From Solihabitans fulvus (GTDB lineage Bacteria > Actinomycetota > Actinomycetes > Mycobacteriales > Pseudonocardiaceae): a DNA stretch of 48,825 nucleotides. The notes under the pieces were generated by a model. That model made no database searches and was not told where the DNA came from. It saw only the letters and a list, made by a program, of their open reading frames with translations. Below, one piece after another: positions 7,517 to 19,836 of the stretch (position 1 is the stretch's first letter; every line of letters starts with the position of its first letter). Position numbers and translations under genes: made by a program. Where the stretch lies: NCBI RefSeq assembly GCF_008386585.1, contig NZ_VUOB01000041.1:391616-440440 (forward strand), written 5' to 3'.

Positions 7517-7778
7517 CCCACCGCAACCCCTCCTTCGTCTGTGATTCACGCCATGGCGGCGGCTGTAACGACACTGTGAGTGATCGAAACCGGAGCTGAC
7601 GCCCACTCTCTCGCACGCTTCGTGACATTGATCATCACGCCAATGTCCCGCCAAGTGATCCCCTCCTTGTCTTTACGGATTACTCCGTTCGGCCTATATC
7701 GAGTTGGGGCTCGGTCGGGAACTCTCACCTGGGTTTACCGGCGGTCCGGTCGTGGTCCGCCCAGGTGAGGGGGGTTTG
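7517..7778 (+). other. upstream region of the LamG/RHS locus
   Basis: No gene is supported. This stretch is AT-richer than its surroundings and includes a dyad gacatt...aatgtc around 7624-7646. A gaggggg ribosome-binding site lies just before the GTG at 7779. I see no clear consensus promoter. An upstream in-frame start at 7704 would add 25 residues without a ribosome-binding site. Confidence 0.4.
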
Positions 7779-10700
7779 GTGGGGTCTTCTCGTGCTGTCC
7801 GAGGACGGCTGGTCTCGGCGTTGGCCGTGGCCGCGGTGGGGGTGTCGTTCCTGGTTCCGGCGCTGTCCGCGCCGACAGCCATGGCTGCACCCACGGCGCC
7901 GCCGGTGAGCGTGCCGGACGAGGCGGCCGACGAGGCCACCGCCGCGAGGTACGCCCACGACGGCCACAAGCAGGTCCGGCTGGCGTCGAAGACCAGCGAG
8001 ACCTCCGAGACCCTGGCCAACCCCGACGGCTCCTGGACGTTGCGGGAGTACACGCACCCGGTGCGGGTCAAGCAGAACGACGCGTGGACGCCGGTGGACA
8101 CCACGCTGGTCGCTCGACCTGACGGCGGCATCGCGCCCAGGGCCAGCGCGGTCGACGTCGTGCTCAACCCCGGCGGCAAGGCCTCGGCCGGACTGCCGAT
8201 CGTGAAGGCGGGCCAGAGCGACAAGGAGGTCGGCCTGATCTGGCCGACCGATCTCCCGACGCCGACGCTGTCGGGCGACACGGCGACCTACGCGGAAGTG
8301 CTGCCGGGAGTGGACCTGAAGGTTCAGGCCGTGACCTCCGGGTACACCGAGGCGCTGGTGATCAAGACACCGCAGGCGGCCAAGGATCCGCGCCTCGCGA
8401 GTGTGACCTTCGGGCTGCACACGAAGAACACCACGGTGGAGGTCGCCAAGGGGGAGGGCACCGGTAAGCCGTCGTCGCCGACCGCACCCAAGGACGGGTT
8501 GGTCGTCAAGGACAACTCCGGTGCGGTGTTGTTCGACGGCAACGCCTCCCGCATGTGGGACTCCAGCGGCACGGGCTCCGACGCGGAGAAGCAGCTGGGG
8601 CCCGGTGGCGGTCGCCGGGAGGCGGCGATGGGCGTGCAGACCGGCCCGGACCACGTCACCATCGCCCCGGACCAGGCGTTCCTGGCCGATCCGACGACGA
8701 AGTACCCGGTGTCCCTTGACCCGGACACCTGGTGCACCTCGTGCGGCATCGCCCACCACGTCGTGGTGCAGGACGGGTTTCGCGACGCGCACAACTACGA
8801 CGCGACCAGTGGTGACCTCACCGACCTCAAGGTCGGATACGAAAACTACGACAGGGCCGGCACATCGCGTTCCTACGTCGAGATGAACACCCAGCCGATC
8901 TGGGACAAGGTCATCAGCTCGGCGACCTTGAACACGACCCTGCTGCACACCTACACCTGCGACGGCACCAACGACGACGCCACGGAGCTGTGGTCGTCGT
9001 GGTCGCTGGACGGCAACACGACGTGGAACAACCAGCCGGGGCTGAACTACTACCTGTCGGCCAACAACTCCTTCAACTGCCACGACGCGCCGAACATGAC
9101 GGTGCAGTTCGACGCCAAGCAGGTCGCGGTCGACGCGGCGGCCAAGCACTGGGGTCTGAGCGCGTTCATGCTCAGGACCTTCAAGGAACAGGGCAGGGTC
9201 AACAGCTGGCGGCGGTTCGGGCTCAACCCCTACCTCCAGGTGTCCTACAACTCCTATCCGAACGCCCCGACGAACCTGACCATGCAGAACGGCGCGCTGG
9301 GGTGTGTGCAGGTGCGGGTCGGCCGTGGGTGTTCACCAGGACCCCGCAGCTGGCGGCGCAGATCTCCGATCCTGACGGCGGCTACCTCCAGTCGTTGTTC
9401 GCCACGGATGTGGGCACGGCGGGGCAGTCCGGTGGCTACCGCGACAATGACGGGAGCAAACCCAGCTGGGGCACTCCCGGGCCGAACCAGGCTGCCACCG
9501 CCTTTTTCACGGTGCCGTCGGGCTGGATTCCCACAGACGGGACCTATCACTGGGCGATGAAGAGCTACGACGGCGCGTTGTGGTCCCCGCCCAGCCCGGT
9601 GTGTGAGTTCACTGTGGACAGTGCGACACCGCAGGCGCCGTCGGTCACCATCACTGGCAAGGCTCCGGTCAACCAGGGCGATCCAGTGGGCTTCGGTGTG
9701 TCGGTGGGTATGACCACACCGGGGTTCTACGACATCGACCGGTTCATCTACACCACCGACGGGTCGGAACCGCAACCGCAGGGCTCGCCCAGCGTGCCGG
9801 CGACCCAGGGCACCGACGGCGGCGGGAATCCGATCGCCACGGCGAGCATCTCGGCGGCCGCGGTGAGCAGCCTACAGAACTACATCAAGGTCAAGGCGGT
9901 CAACAAAGCCGGCACTCCTGGCCCGGACAGCACCTGCACCGGTACGGGTCTAGACCCCAAAGAGTGCTTCTACGTGGTGAAGCCCCTCGTGCCCACCACG
10001 GGCCTGGTCGCGGCATGGGGTCTTGACGACCAATCCGGGTCAACCGCCGCCGACACCGCCAACACGACCCCGGGCAACACGGGCCTGACCGCGCACCCGG
10101 CGACCCTGGTCGGCGGCACGCAGTTCGGGGCGGGCTACAACCACGGCAACTCCTGGACCCATCCCGACGCGACCGGCTACAGCGACGGTGTCAAGGGCGG
10201 GTTGACGCTGGATGGCACCAGCGGCTACGCGCAGACCACCGCGCCGGTGATCGACACAACCAAGTCCTTCAGTGTGGCGGCCTGGGTCAAACTCACCGAC
10301 ACAGGCGCCTATCACACCGTGGTGTCGCAGGACAGTTCCGGAGCCAGCGTGCCGATCCTGCATTACTCCAAGGACTCCAACACCTGGGCGATGAGCATGG
10401 CCACCGCCGACATCCCCCAGGCTCCCGCGGTGCGGGCGGTCTCGTTCAACCCGCCCGACCTGAACGTGTGGACGCATCTGGTGGGCACCTTCGACGCGTC
10501 GACGGGCACGTTGACGCTGTATGTCAACGGCGTCAGGCAGCACACCGCAGTGGCGCCGGGACTGGCCAGCAACGGCCCGACGTTCATCGGCGCGGGCAAG
10601 TGGAACAACAACCGCGTGGACTACTTCGCCGGCGCGATCGACGATGTCCAGGTGTGGCAGCGGACGCTGTCCACGCAGGACGCCCATGACCTGTCGGGAA

Positions 10701-12142
10701 CCGCGGTGCCACTGGCGAAGTACAACCTGGCCGAGGGATGCGCGACGGCGTTGACCTCAACCAACTCCCCGGTGCCCTCGCTACAGAGCTACTGGGCGTT
10801 CGAGGACGGATCGGGGGCCTCGGTCCACGACTCCAGCATCTATCTCAACGACGCGACCTTGACCGGCGGCTACTCCTGGGCTCCCGGCCACACCGGCGGC
10901 GCCGTCCACCTGGACGGCACGACAGGCTTCGCCAAAGCCGGTGGCCCTTCGGTGGACACCTCGAACTCCTTCACCGTGTCGGCGTGGGCGAAACTGGACG
11001 ACCTGAACGGGTACTACGCGGTGATGGCCCAGGACGGCACGCAGGTGTCAGGCTTCCAGCTGAGGTACTCCAAGGACGTCAACCGGTGGATCTTCGGCAT
11101 GCCGACCGCCGACGACGGCGGCAAGTCCTACCAGTGGGCCATCGGCTACAGCGCCGGTGTTCCGCAGGTGGGGGCATGGACGTTGGTGACCGGCGTGTTC
11201 GACCGGGACGCCATGCAGATCAAGCTGTACGTCAACGGAACGCCGGTGGCGCAGGTGCCGTTCGTCGGCACGCCGTGGAACGCGGCCGGCTCGTTCAGCA
11301 TCGGCCGCAGCCTGTGGACCGGCCAGAACTCCGGGTTCTTCAAGGGCTCGATCGACCAGGTCCAGGCGTGGGGTCGTGCACTGACCGACGACCAGATCGC
11401 CTCGCTGAACGGCAGCACGTACCTCGACACGGTCACCAACACCTCGGCCACTCCCTCCGGTGGCGTGGCGCTGGGTGCCGACCTGGACGCGAACGGGAAT
11501 CCGGCGGGGTGCGCGGCGAAGTTCGACAAGTCCTGGACCGGCCAGGCCGAGGCGCCGCGCCCGACGAACCTGCGCACCGACCGCTCCTACACGATCGAGG
11601 CGTGGGTGAAACACACCTGGACTCCAGCCGATGCGGCGGCGCAGGGCGCGGTGGAGAACGCCGCGCGTGCCGCCGTCGGCGGCAACGACGCCCAGTTCTC
11701 GCCGTTCCTGTTGGGATACCGGAGCGTCACGGGTGCCGACGGCAAGCTGCACGGCAAGTGGAGCTTCCTGGTTTCCAGCTCGGCAACTCAGACTGGAGGT
11801 TGGACCGCGCTCAGCGACGGTGACGTGGTCGACAACACCTGGGTGCATCTGGTGGGGGTCTACGACGCCGTGACGGGTCGAAGCTCCATGTACGTCAACG
11901 GCGTCAGGCAAATATCTTTGTCCCTCAACACCGCCCCCGATGGCAGCGGCGTGGTCGGCTGGAACAGCACCAACGATCTGTTCATCGGCCGGGGTGTGTG
12001 GACAGGTCAGCGTTCCGACGTGTGGTACGGCGGCGTCGCCGGAGTCCGCGTGTACGCGGGCGTTCGAGATCCGGACAACATCCGGATCGACAAGAGGGCA
12101 GATGATCCAGGATCGCTGTTCGGAATCGGCCACTCCAGCTGA
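7779..12142 (+). pseudogene. secreted DNRLRE/LamG multi-domain protein, split by one frameshift
   Basis: GTG 7779 follows a gaggggg ribosome-binding site and opens a Sec signal peptide (about 37 residues, ending APTAMAAP). The first frame carries the N-terminal wall-associated-like region (LREYTHPVRVKQNDAWTPVD ... PVSLDPDTWC) and a DNRLRE-type module. Near 9308 the frame breaks: after LGCV the expected GAGRPWVFTRTP continues one base earlier, meaning one base is missing in gtgtgtgcaggtgcg. If unrepaired, the first frame runs on to a stop at 9560. The second frame carries three LamG/concanavalin-like domains (about 10000-10690, 10780-11410, 11510-12100), each with SFxVxAWVK and LYVNGVRQ strands, and ends at 12142. 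The intact product would have about 1,454 residues. It precedes the RHS gene and was probably its partner. A real mutation and a sequence error are both possible. Confidence 0.8.
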
Positions 12143-12251
12143 CGGATTGGCCCGGTCGCCTGCTGCTCACCGGGCCCGAACGTGCGGTGTGTTCTGCCAC
12201 GCGCTGTCGTGGCTTCAGACTTCAAGTTGTTGCGTGCGAGGGACGGGACTC

Positions 12252-15200
12252 ATGATGGCTGTGCGGCGTAGGTGGTCGTGGCGTGGGAGATGGGCCAGAA
12301 CGACGGCTGCGGCAGTGGTGATCACCGTGCTCGGGTCTGCGCAGGTGGCCCTCGCGGTCGCGCCAGCCGCATCCGGGTGGCACGGCCTGGGCTGGGACCT
12401 ACCGCCGTTGCAGACACCGAAATCCGTAGCCGGCAGTGCGGACAGGCCGGGGGCGGTGCCGCACACAAACACCAAGGACGACGTCCTCACGAAGCCGGCT
12501 GCGGTGGCGTGGCCGGGCACGGCCAGCGCGACGGTGGACCTGTCCGCCACCACTGCGGGGAGCAGGCCTCCCGCGCATGCCCCGGCGGGCACGCTCCCTG
12601 TCACGATTGCCCGTGGCCACGAGACAGCCACTGACACGATCACGACCCAACACGGCTCCGGCCAGGTGAAGGTCGAGACGGTCGACCACGCACTGGCAGA
12701 CAGGGCCGGTATCCGGGGCACCCTGCTCCAGGTCACCCCGACTGCCGGCGACACCGAGGGCCCGATCTCCCTCTCGCTGGACTACAGCGCGTTCGCCGCC
12801 GCCTACGGTGCGGACTTCGGACAGCGCCTGCACCTCGTGCAGTATCCGGTCTGCGTTCTGTCCACTCCGGACAAACCGGAATGCCGGCAGGCCACGCCCG
12901 TTGAGTCGTCCAACACTCCCAAGACCAAGCACGTCACCGGTCAGGTCACCCTTCCTCGGTCGACCAACAGCATGACGACGCACCCGTCAGCGGCGGGTGC
13001 CTCGTCCAGCGCGGTCGTCGCTGCGGTGTCGGGCAGCAACGGTGGTGGTGGCGACTTCACCGCGACGAGTCTCGCGCCGACCGGGTCGTGGACCTCGGGT
13101 GGTTCCAGCGGCGATTTCGGATACTCCTACCCGATCACACTGCCTGCTGCCCCAGGAGGCAAGGCTCCCGGAGTGTCCCTGGGGTACTCGTCGGGCAGTG
13201 TGGACGGGTTGACCTCGGCCACCAACAACCAGCCCCTCCTGGGTCGGTGACGGGTGGGGCCTGTCCACGGGCGGGTTCATCGAGCGGTCCTACAAGCCCT
13301 GCTCGCAGGATCTGGGCGGCAACAACGGACAGACCAAGACCGGTGACCAGTGCTGGGCCACCGACAACGCCACGCTGTCCCTGAACGGCAGCAGCCTCCC
13401 GTTGGTCAAGGACACCACGACAGGGCTGTGGCACCCCCGCAACGACGACGGCTCCCGCGTGGAGAAGCTGTCCGGTGCGAGCAACGGAACGTACAACGGG
13501 GAGTACTGGAAGGTCACCACCACCGACGGCACGCAGTACTTCTTCGGCTGGAACCACCTGCCGGGGTGGCAGAGCGGGAACGCGGAAACGCAGTCCGCGT
13601 GGACGGTCCCGGTCTATGGCAACAACCCTGGCGAACCTTGCAACCAGGCCACCTTCGCGGCCTCGTCGTGCACCCAGGGGTGGCGGTGGAACCTGGACTA
13701 CGTGGTGGACCCGCACAACAACGCGACGGTCTACTACTACCAGCCAGAAACCAACTCCTACGCCCAGAACCTGACCACCACCAGCCCCGGCACCCAGTAC
13801 ACGCGCGGCGGATACCTGCTGCGCATCGAGTACGGCCTCAACACCGGAGTCGGTGGCCTCTATGCGCAGCCGCCCGCGCGGGTCACCTTCGACATCGCCG
13901 AGCGCTGTCTGCCCAGTGGTGCGGTCACCTTGTGATCCAGGTCAGTTGTCCAAGGACACCGCCACCTCGTGGCCGGACGTGCCCGTCGACCAGATCTGCG
14001 CGCAGGGCACGAACTGCACCAACACTGCGCCAGCCTTCTTCACCCGCAAACGGTTGACCGTCATCACCAGTCAGGTCACCAATGGTTCGGGCGGGTGGAA
14101 CAGCGTCAACCAGTGGTCGCTCAACCACACCTTCCCCAACACCGGCGACGGCTCCAGCCCCGCACTGTGGCTGGCCTCGGTCACCCACACGGGCTTGGCC
14201 GGTGGGTCGATCGCCTTGCCTGCGACCACCTTCAACGGCACGACGATGGCCAACCGAGTCGACGCGACCAGCAACTACACCGCCATCACCCGCAACCGCA
14301 TCACCTCGGTGGTCAACGAGATGGGCGGCGTCACCGCGATCAACTACTCGGCTCCGGAGTGCGTGCCAGGCACGACCATGCCCGCCAACCCGGAGTCCAA
14401 TCAGCTGCGATGCTTCCCGACCTACTGGACACCTGGCGGGGCGACCGCTCCGGTATTGGACTGGTTCAACAAGTACGTCGTCACCGACGTCACCGACGAC
14501 GGCCGCACCAGTCTGTCCCCACAGGTGCGGACTCACTACGACTACCTCGGCGGCGGCGCCTGGCACTACGACGAGAACCTGTTGGGGGACCCGCAGTATC
14601 GGACGTGGTCGCAGTGGCGGGGCTACGGCACCGTCAGAACCACCAAGGGCCAGCCCTCCGGTGACCCCTCCGGTCCGCAGACGGTGACGCAGGCGCTGTA
14701 CCTGCGCGGCATGGACGGTGACACGCTGCCCAACGGCGGCACCCGCAGCGCGTCGGTCACCAACGCCCTCAACGAACAGATCCCCGACTCCAAACAGCTT
14801 GTCGGCTACACCAGGGAATCCCTGACCTACTTCGGCACCCAGATCATCGCCGCGACAGTTGACGACCCGTGGATGTCCGCGGCCACCGGCACCGACAGCA
14901 ACGGCATCGGGTCGTTCCTGACCGGCACGAGCGCGATCCGCTCACGGGTGTGGCTGGCCGCGTCGGGCACCTGGCGCAACACCCGCTCGACCAACGCCTT
15001 CAACGGCCAAGGCCTGTTGACCCAGACAGAGGACGACGGCGATGTCGCCGACCCGTCGCAGGCGACCTGCACCCGGTACACCTATGCGCAGAACCCGACC
15101 GCGTGGCTGCTGACCTACCGCTCGAAGGTCGAGAAGATCTCGGGCACCTGCGCGAACACCGCGTCCAGCACCACCATCGTGGCGCAGAGCCTGGCGTACT

Positions 15201-18200
15201 TTGATGGCGCCACGGACTTGGCCAGCCAGCAGCCCAGCAAGGGCGACGTCACCCAGGCACAGACCATCGACACCTGGCCTGCGGCCGGCGGCCCCACCTA
15301 CCTGACCGGCAGCAGCGGCTACGACCTTTACGGCCGGGCCACCAGCGTGACGGACACATTGGGCCGCACTACCACGACCGCCTACACCCCGACCACAGGC
15401 GGCCCCGTCACCCAGATCGCAGTCACGACACCGCAGATCAGCGCCAGCAACACCACCAAGCTGACCTCGACCAAGACCCTGGACCCGGTCTCCGGCGCGT
15501 TGGTGACCGCGGTGGACGGCAGCGGGCTGCGCACCGAGGCGACCTACGACGCGCTCGGCCGGCTGAGCGCGGTGTGGAAGCCAGGACAGAACAAGGTGCA
15601 GAACTGGCCGGCCAACACGACCTACAGCTACACCGTCAACACGGGCAGCCCGAGCGTGGTCGCCAGCAGCACGCTGCTGTCCCACGGCGACTACGCCACG
15701 TCCTACGCGTTGGTCGACGGCCTTGGCCGCACGGTGCAGGCGCAAGCTCCGACCCCGTACGCGCAGGGCGGTCGGCTGGTCACCGATACCCTGTTCGACA
15801 CCCAGGGTCGCACCTGGAAGACCCACAGTCCGTACTGGAACAACGATTCCGGGCCCAGCGGCACTCTGCTGGTCGTGCAGGACAACGCCGTTCCCAATAC
15901 CACCGTCGCCAGTTTCGACGGGGCCGGCCGCGCCATCGCTTCGGCCTACCAGCTCTATGGCACCGAGCAATGGCGCACCACCACGACCTACGACGGCGAC
16001 CGCGTCACCACCGTCCCACCCACCGGTGGCACCGCGATCACGGTCGTGTCCAACGGCCTGAAGCAGAAGACCCAAACGGTGCAGTACAAGGACCCCACCC
16101 AGACCGGGCCGAGCGCGGCAGCAGACGTAACCAGCTACACGTACCTCCCCTCGGGTCTGCCGGCCACGGTGACCGACCCGACGGGCAAGAACGTATGGAG
16201 CTACACCTACGACCTGCAGGGCCGCAAGGCGTCCTCGACCGACCCGGACTCGGGCACCAGCACCTTCAGCTACGACAACGCCGGCCAGCTACTGGCGACT
16301 ACCGACGCGCGCGGCAAGTCGGTGGCCTACACCCACGACAACCTGGGGCGTAAGACCGCCGAGTTCGACGGCTCCACCACCGGCACCAAGCTCGCCGCCT
16401 GGAACTACGACACCGTGGTCAAGGGCCTGCCGACTAACTCCGTGCGCTACATCGGCGGCAAGCCCTACATCAACGCGGTGACGGCGTATGACACCGCAGG
16501 ACGTCCCACGAACACACGGGTGACGATTCCGCTGTCGGAGACCGGGCTCGGCGGTTCCTACCAGTTCGCGACCGGCTACGACCAGTACACCGGGTGGGTG
16601 AATACGACCGACAGTCCGCAAGCGGGTGGGCTCTCGGGTGAGACGATCTATCAGGACCGGGACAGGCTGGGCAATCCGACCGTGCTGACCGCCGTGGACA
16701 CGGCCAAGGCGACCAAGCTTGTTTCGGAGACCGACTACAACCCCTATGGACAGGTGCTGCGCACCAACTACCAGTCGGCCACCGACCCCAACCAGGTCTC
16801 GGTCACCAGCACCTACGCAGACGGAACCAATCGTCTTGCCGGCACATTGGCGGTGCGGGCGACCAGTTCCAACTACGTCATCGGCAACAAGGCCTACGCC
16901 TACGACGCGGCCGGTGACATCACGTCGATCGCCGACACCCCGCTGGCCGGCACGGCGGACACGCAGTGCTTCGGCCAGGACTACCTCCAGCGCCTGACCC
17001 AGGCGTGGACCCCGGCTTCGGGCGACTGCACCGTCGCGCCGACCGCTGCGGGGTTGGGCGGTGCGGCGCCGTACTGGACGTCGTGGACGTTCGACCAGAC
17101 CGGCAACCGCCGCACCCAGGTCCAACACGCCACCGCAGGCGACACGACCAACACCTCCGCCTACCCCCAACCCGGTCAGCCGCAGCCCCACACGCTCCAG
17201 TCGGTGGCCACCGCAGGCCCGACAGGCACCGGCCAAAGCACCTACACCTATGACCCGGCCGGCAACACGCTGACCAGGACGCTGCCCTCGGGCGGGCAGA
17301 CCTACACCTACGACAGCGAGGGCCACGTCGCCACGGCGACCGACGCGACCGGCAAGGTCAGCACGTACGTCTACGACGCCGACGGCACGCGGCTGCTCAC
17401 CAAGGACCCCACCGGCAGCACCCTGTCGATCGGGGACGTCGAGTTGTTCGTCGCCGCAGGCACGACCACGGCGGTGGGCACCCGCTTCTACACCCACAAC
17501 GGCAAACCGGTCGCCGAACGCAACGCCAACACCGGCCTGAAGTGGCTGCTGACCGACCATCAGAACACCACCTACGCGTCGGTCGACGCCGGCAACCTTG
17601 CGGTCACCCAACGCCGCCAGGATCCTTACGGCAACCCGCGCGGCACCGCCCCGTCGAACTGGCCCGACCAGCACGGGTATCTGGGCGGCTACCAGAACAC
17701 CACCGGCCTGACCCATCTCGGCGCCCGTGACTACGACCCGATCATCGGCCGTTTCACTCAGGTGGACCCGGTGCTGGATACCGCCAGCCCGCAGCAGATG
17801 AACGGCTACGCCTACAGCAACAACACTCCCGTCATCGCCAGCGACCCCTCCGGCCTGCTTGTCAATGCCGGTCCCGACGGTGCGTGGTACCCGGGTATCG
17901 CCCACGGTGTCGGCACCACCAGCATCAATGATGCCGGCGGGTCGCCCGAACGGCAGGGAATCTCCGCCGCGGGCCCGAGCGACGTCAACACCCATCCGCA
18001 CGGGACCGTGTCGATCGATCACGGTGGTGACGGGCAGTACATCAATGATGTGCGGATTCCGAAGTTCGGCCCTGATTTTGGGCAACTTGCGGCCAGGATC
18101 GACGCCTGGACGCAGGCCTGGAAGAAGGAGCGCTTCAACGACGAGAACTATGATATCTCGGACAATCTTTCCTCTTACACTCAGGATCTTATTTATTCGT

Positions 18201-19087
18201 ACTGTGAAAACCATCGGTCATTCTGTGGAGGCGACTATACCGATAAGCTGAGCTTCTGGCATGACGCAGGAGTCGGATGGGGTGCGGACTCGCCTCATCA
18301 CGGAGTCTCGGTGCAGAATTCCGGACAAGGCTCACCCGGTGTAGCTCGCGGTTCGGAAGGTTGCAACAGTTTCGCTGCCGGCACACCAGTGCTGATGGTT
18401 GATGGAAATTCGAAGCCGATTCAGGATGTTGCGGTAGGCGATACCATCACCAACAGTGAGCCAGACAGTGAGGTCGTTGAGCGGCACGCAGTCACGGAAA
18501 TACATATCACCGACGACGATCGCGCCTTTGTGGATCTAACGATTGCCGCCGGTGCTGATAATCGGTCGATAACGTCGACGGCGCACCACTTATTCTATTC
18601 CGCAACCATGCACGCCTGGGTTGACGTCGAGGACGTCAAGGTTGGCGACCAACTGGAAACTCCTGGCAATGGCCGAGCGACGGTTACGGCTAGTCGCCAT
18701 TATGTAGCTGCAATTCGTACGTATAACCTGACGGTCGACGATGTTCATACGTTCTATGTGCTGGCAGGTTCGAGCGCTGTCCTTGTTCACAACTGCGCTA
18801 AGAATGCGCCAAAGGCGCCTCAGTCAACACCTAATGTTATTCATGATGGTGTTAATAAAATTCTGAACAATGAACGCGCGCAGCGAACGAACCCTGATGG
18901 GACTCTGGATTTCTATGAAGGTCGCGCCAGTACTCCGGCCGCAGTGGCGAGGAAGTGGGTCGGTGCGAGGATTTACGATATCCCCGGCGGTGGCAACAGG
19001 TATCGTGTGTTGATCAACGGTTACGGTGACGTCGGCTGGATTGACAACCATAACTACGACAAGGTCTTCGCCTATCAGCCTCGGTAG
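12252..19087 (+). pseudogene. secreted RHS/YD-repeat polymorphic toxin with Hint domain, two frameshifts
   Basis: ATG 12252 (gaggga ribosome-binding site) opens a signal peptide (TTAAAVVITVLGSAQVALAVAPA). A SpvB-like N-terminal region follows (SGDFGYSYPITLPAAPGG). Two single-base insertions break the frame. One is in the C4 run of cagcccctcctgg near 13230, where NNQP-SWVGDGW should continue. The other is in the tt of caccttgtgat near 13932, where AVT-CDPGQL should continue. From there one frame runs to 19087 with many YD repeats (TYDALGRL, YDLYGRA, YDPAGNT) and the RHS core (GARDYDPIIGRFTQVDP, YAYSNNTPVIASDPSGL, about 17710-17860). The Hint domain and toxin tip end the protein. Repaired length is about 2,278 residues. 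RHS proteins form a cocoon that encapsulates the tip and releases it by autoproteolysis. Confidence 0.85.
18362..19087 (+). other. Hint autoprotease domain plus 97-residue C-terminal toxin tip
   Basis: Cys at 18362 starts an intein-type block A (CNSFAAGTPVLMVDG), with block B-like TSTAHHLFYS in the middle. The domain closes with TYNLTVDDVHTFYV and VLVHN|C at 18785-18796. This is the classic pretoxin Hint ending, where cleavage after Asn frees the tip. The tip (18794-19087) has conserved-looking motifs NPDGTLDFYEG, KWVGARIYDIPGGGNRYRVLI and GDVGWIDNHNYDKV. The aromatic-rich beta strands and the terminal H-x-Y would suit a small RNase (BECR-like) fold, but that is inference and I cannot name a family. 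From about 18050 onward the DNA is visibly AT-richer than the RHS body. Confidence 0.75.
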
Positions 19088-19151
19088 ACTATACTCGGTA
19101 GTCTTCATCGGATGAATCGGCTATGCGGCAGAGATCTGAAGGGTGCTATCG

Positions 19152-19727
19152 GTGAAGAAAGCGGAGTTGGCGGAGTCTCTGGCCGAAGCGGGGCTGAAGT
19201 TGTGTGCTTCGGGAGATTCGCTTTCCGGGCAGCTGTCGGTCGACGCTGCGTGGCTCGCCACGAGTTGTAGTCAAGAGGACGGCAGACGCGATATTGTCGT
19301 GAGTCAGAGCGATCCAGATCTTGTCGAGAAAGCCAACGCGGCGTGGTTTCAACTGGCAAGCGATGGCGGGCTGCTGGGGGCGGATCGAGAATTCCTGGTC
19401 GGGGTCGACTTCGCTGATCGCGATGAGATTCCGATCCTGCGCTGGGTTCGGGTGCAATTGATGGATGAGTGGGATATCGTGGGTGCTGGAGCGGCATCCG
19501 GAATCCTTGGTTGGGCTTACGGTCGCCCAGGATTTGCTATGCTCTCACTCGACGGAAGCGTGGTGGTGCGGGGAACAGTGTGGGCGGAAGCCGTTGGCTT
19601 GCTCTTGGTTCCTTTTCCTCACCGCGTGCAGATAATAAGATCTTACGTAGAGCGGGTTGTCTTGAATCCGAACACCTCATCATACGATCGCGCGGTGGGG
19701 GAGACCTGGCTTCGACGTCATCCGTAG
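19152..19727 (+). CDS. candidate immunity protein for the RHS toxin
   Basis: GTG 19152 has aaggg 8 bases upstream; GTG 19143 is in frame but lacks proper spacing. The 191-residue product is cytosolic, acidic and without a signal peptide: VKKAELAESLAEAGLKLC ..., a Trp/Asp-rich centre (ILRWVRVQLMDEWDIV), Gly-rich GAGAASGILGWAYGRPGF, and the end GETWLRRHP. I do not recognise the family. It starts 64 bases after the toxin stop in the same orientation and shares its lower GC, which is the standard place for the cognate immunity gene. The role is inferred from position only. Confidence 0.6.
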   Translation: MKKAELAESLAEAGLKLCASGDSLSGQLSVDAAWLATSCSQEDGRRDIVVSQSDPDLVEKANAAWFQLASDGGLLGADREFLVGVDFADRDEIPILRWVRVQLMDEWDIVGAGAASGILGWAYGRPGFAMLSLDGSVVVRGTVWAEAVGLLLVPFPHRVQIIRSYVERVVLNPNTSSYDRAVGETWLRRHP

Positions 19728-19736
19728 AATCGGACT

Positions 19737-19763
19737 GCAGTGCGAGATATAGGCTCGCAGTGC
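19737..19763 (+). terminator. hairpin after the candidate immunity gene
   Basis: A 10-bp stem with one mismatch (gcagtgcgag 19737-19746 with ctcgcagtgc 19754-19763), AT-rich loop. It begins 9 bases after the stop. Confidence 0.45.
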
Positions 19764-19836
19764 CTCATTATCCTGCGGCGATCATCGCGCCAGTCACGTT
19801 GACGAGGTGTTCTGTTCGCGCTGGCGTTACTATTAG

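Noticed and set aside
13220..13940. Programmed ribosomal frameshifting in the RHS gene
   Set aside because: The required shifts are at short C4 and TT sites without a heptameric slippery motif or an obvious downstream pseudoknot; mutation or sequence error is simpler.
16289..18214. 641-codon antisense frame in the RHS gene
   Set aside because: Shadow of GC-rich YD repeats; Val/Gly/Arg-rich low-complexity product, no start signal.
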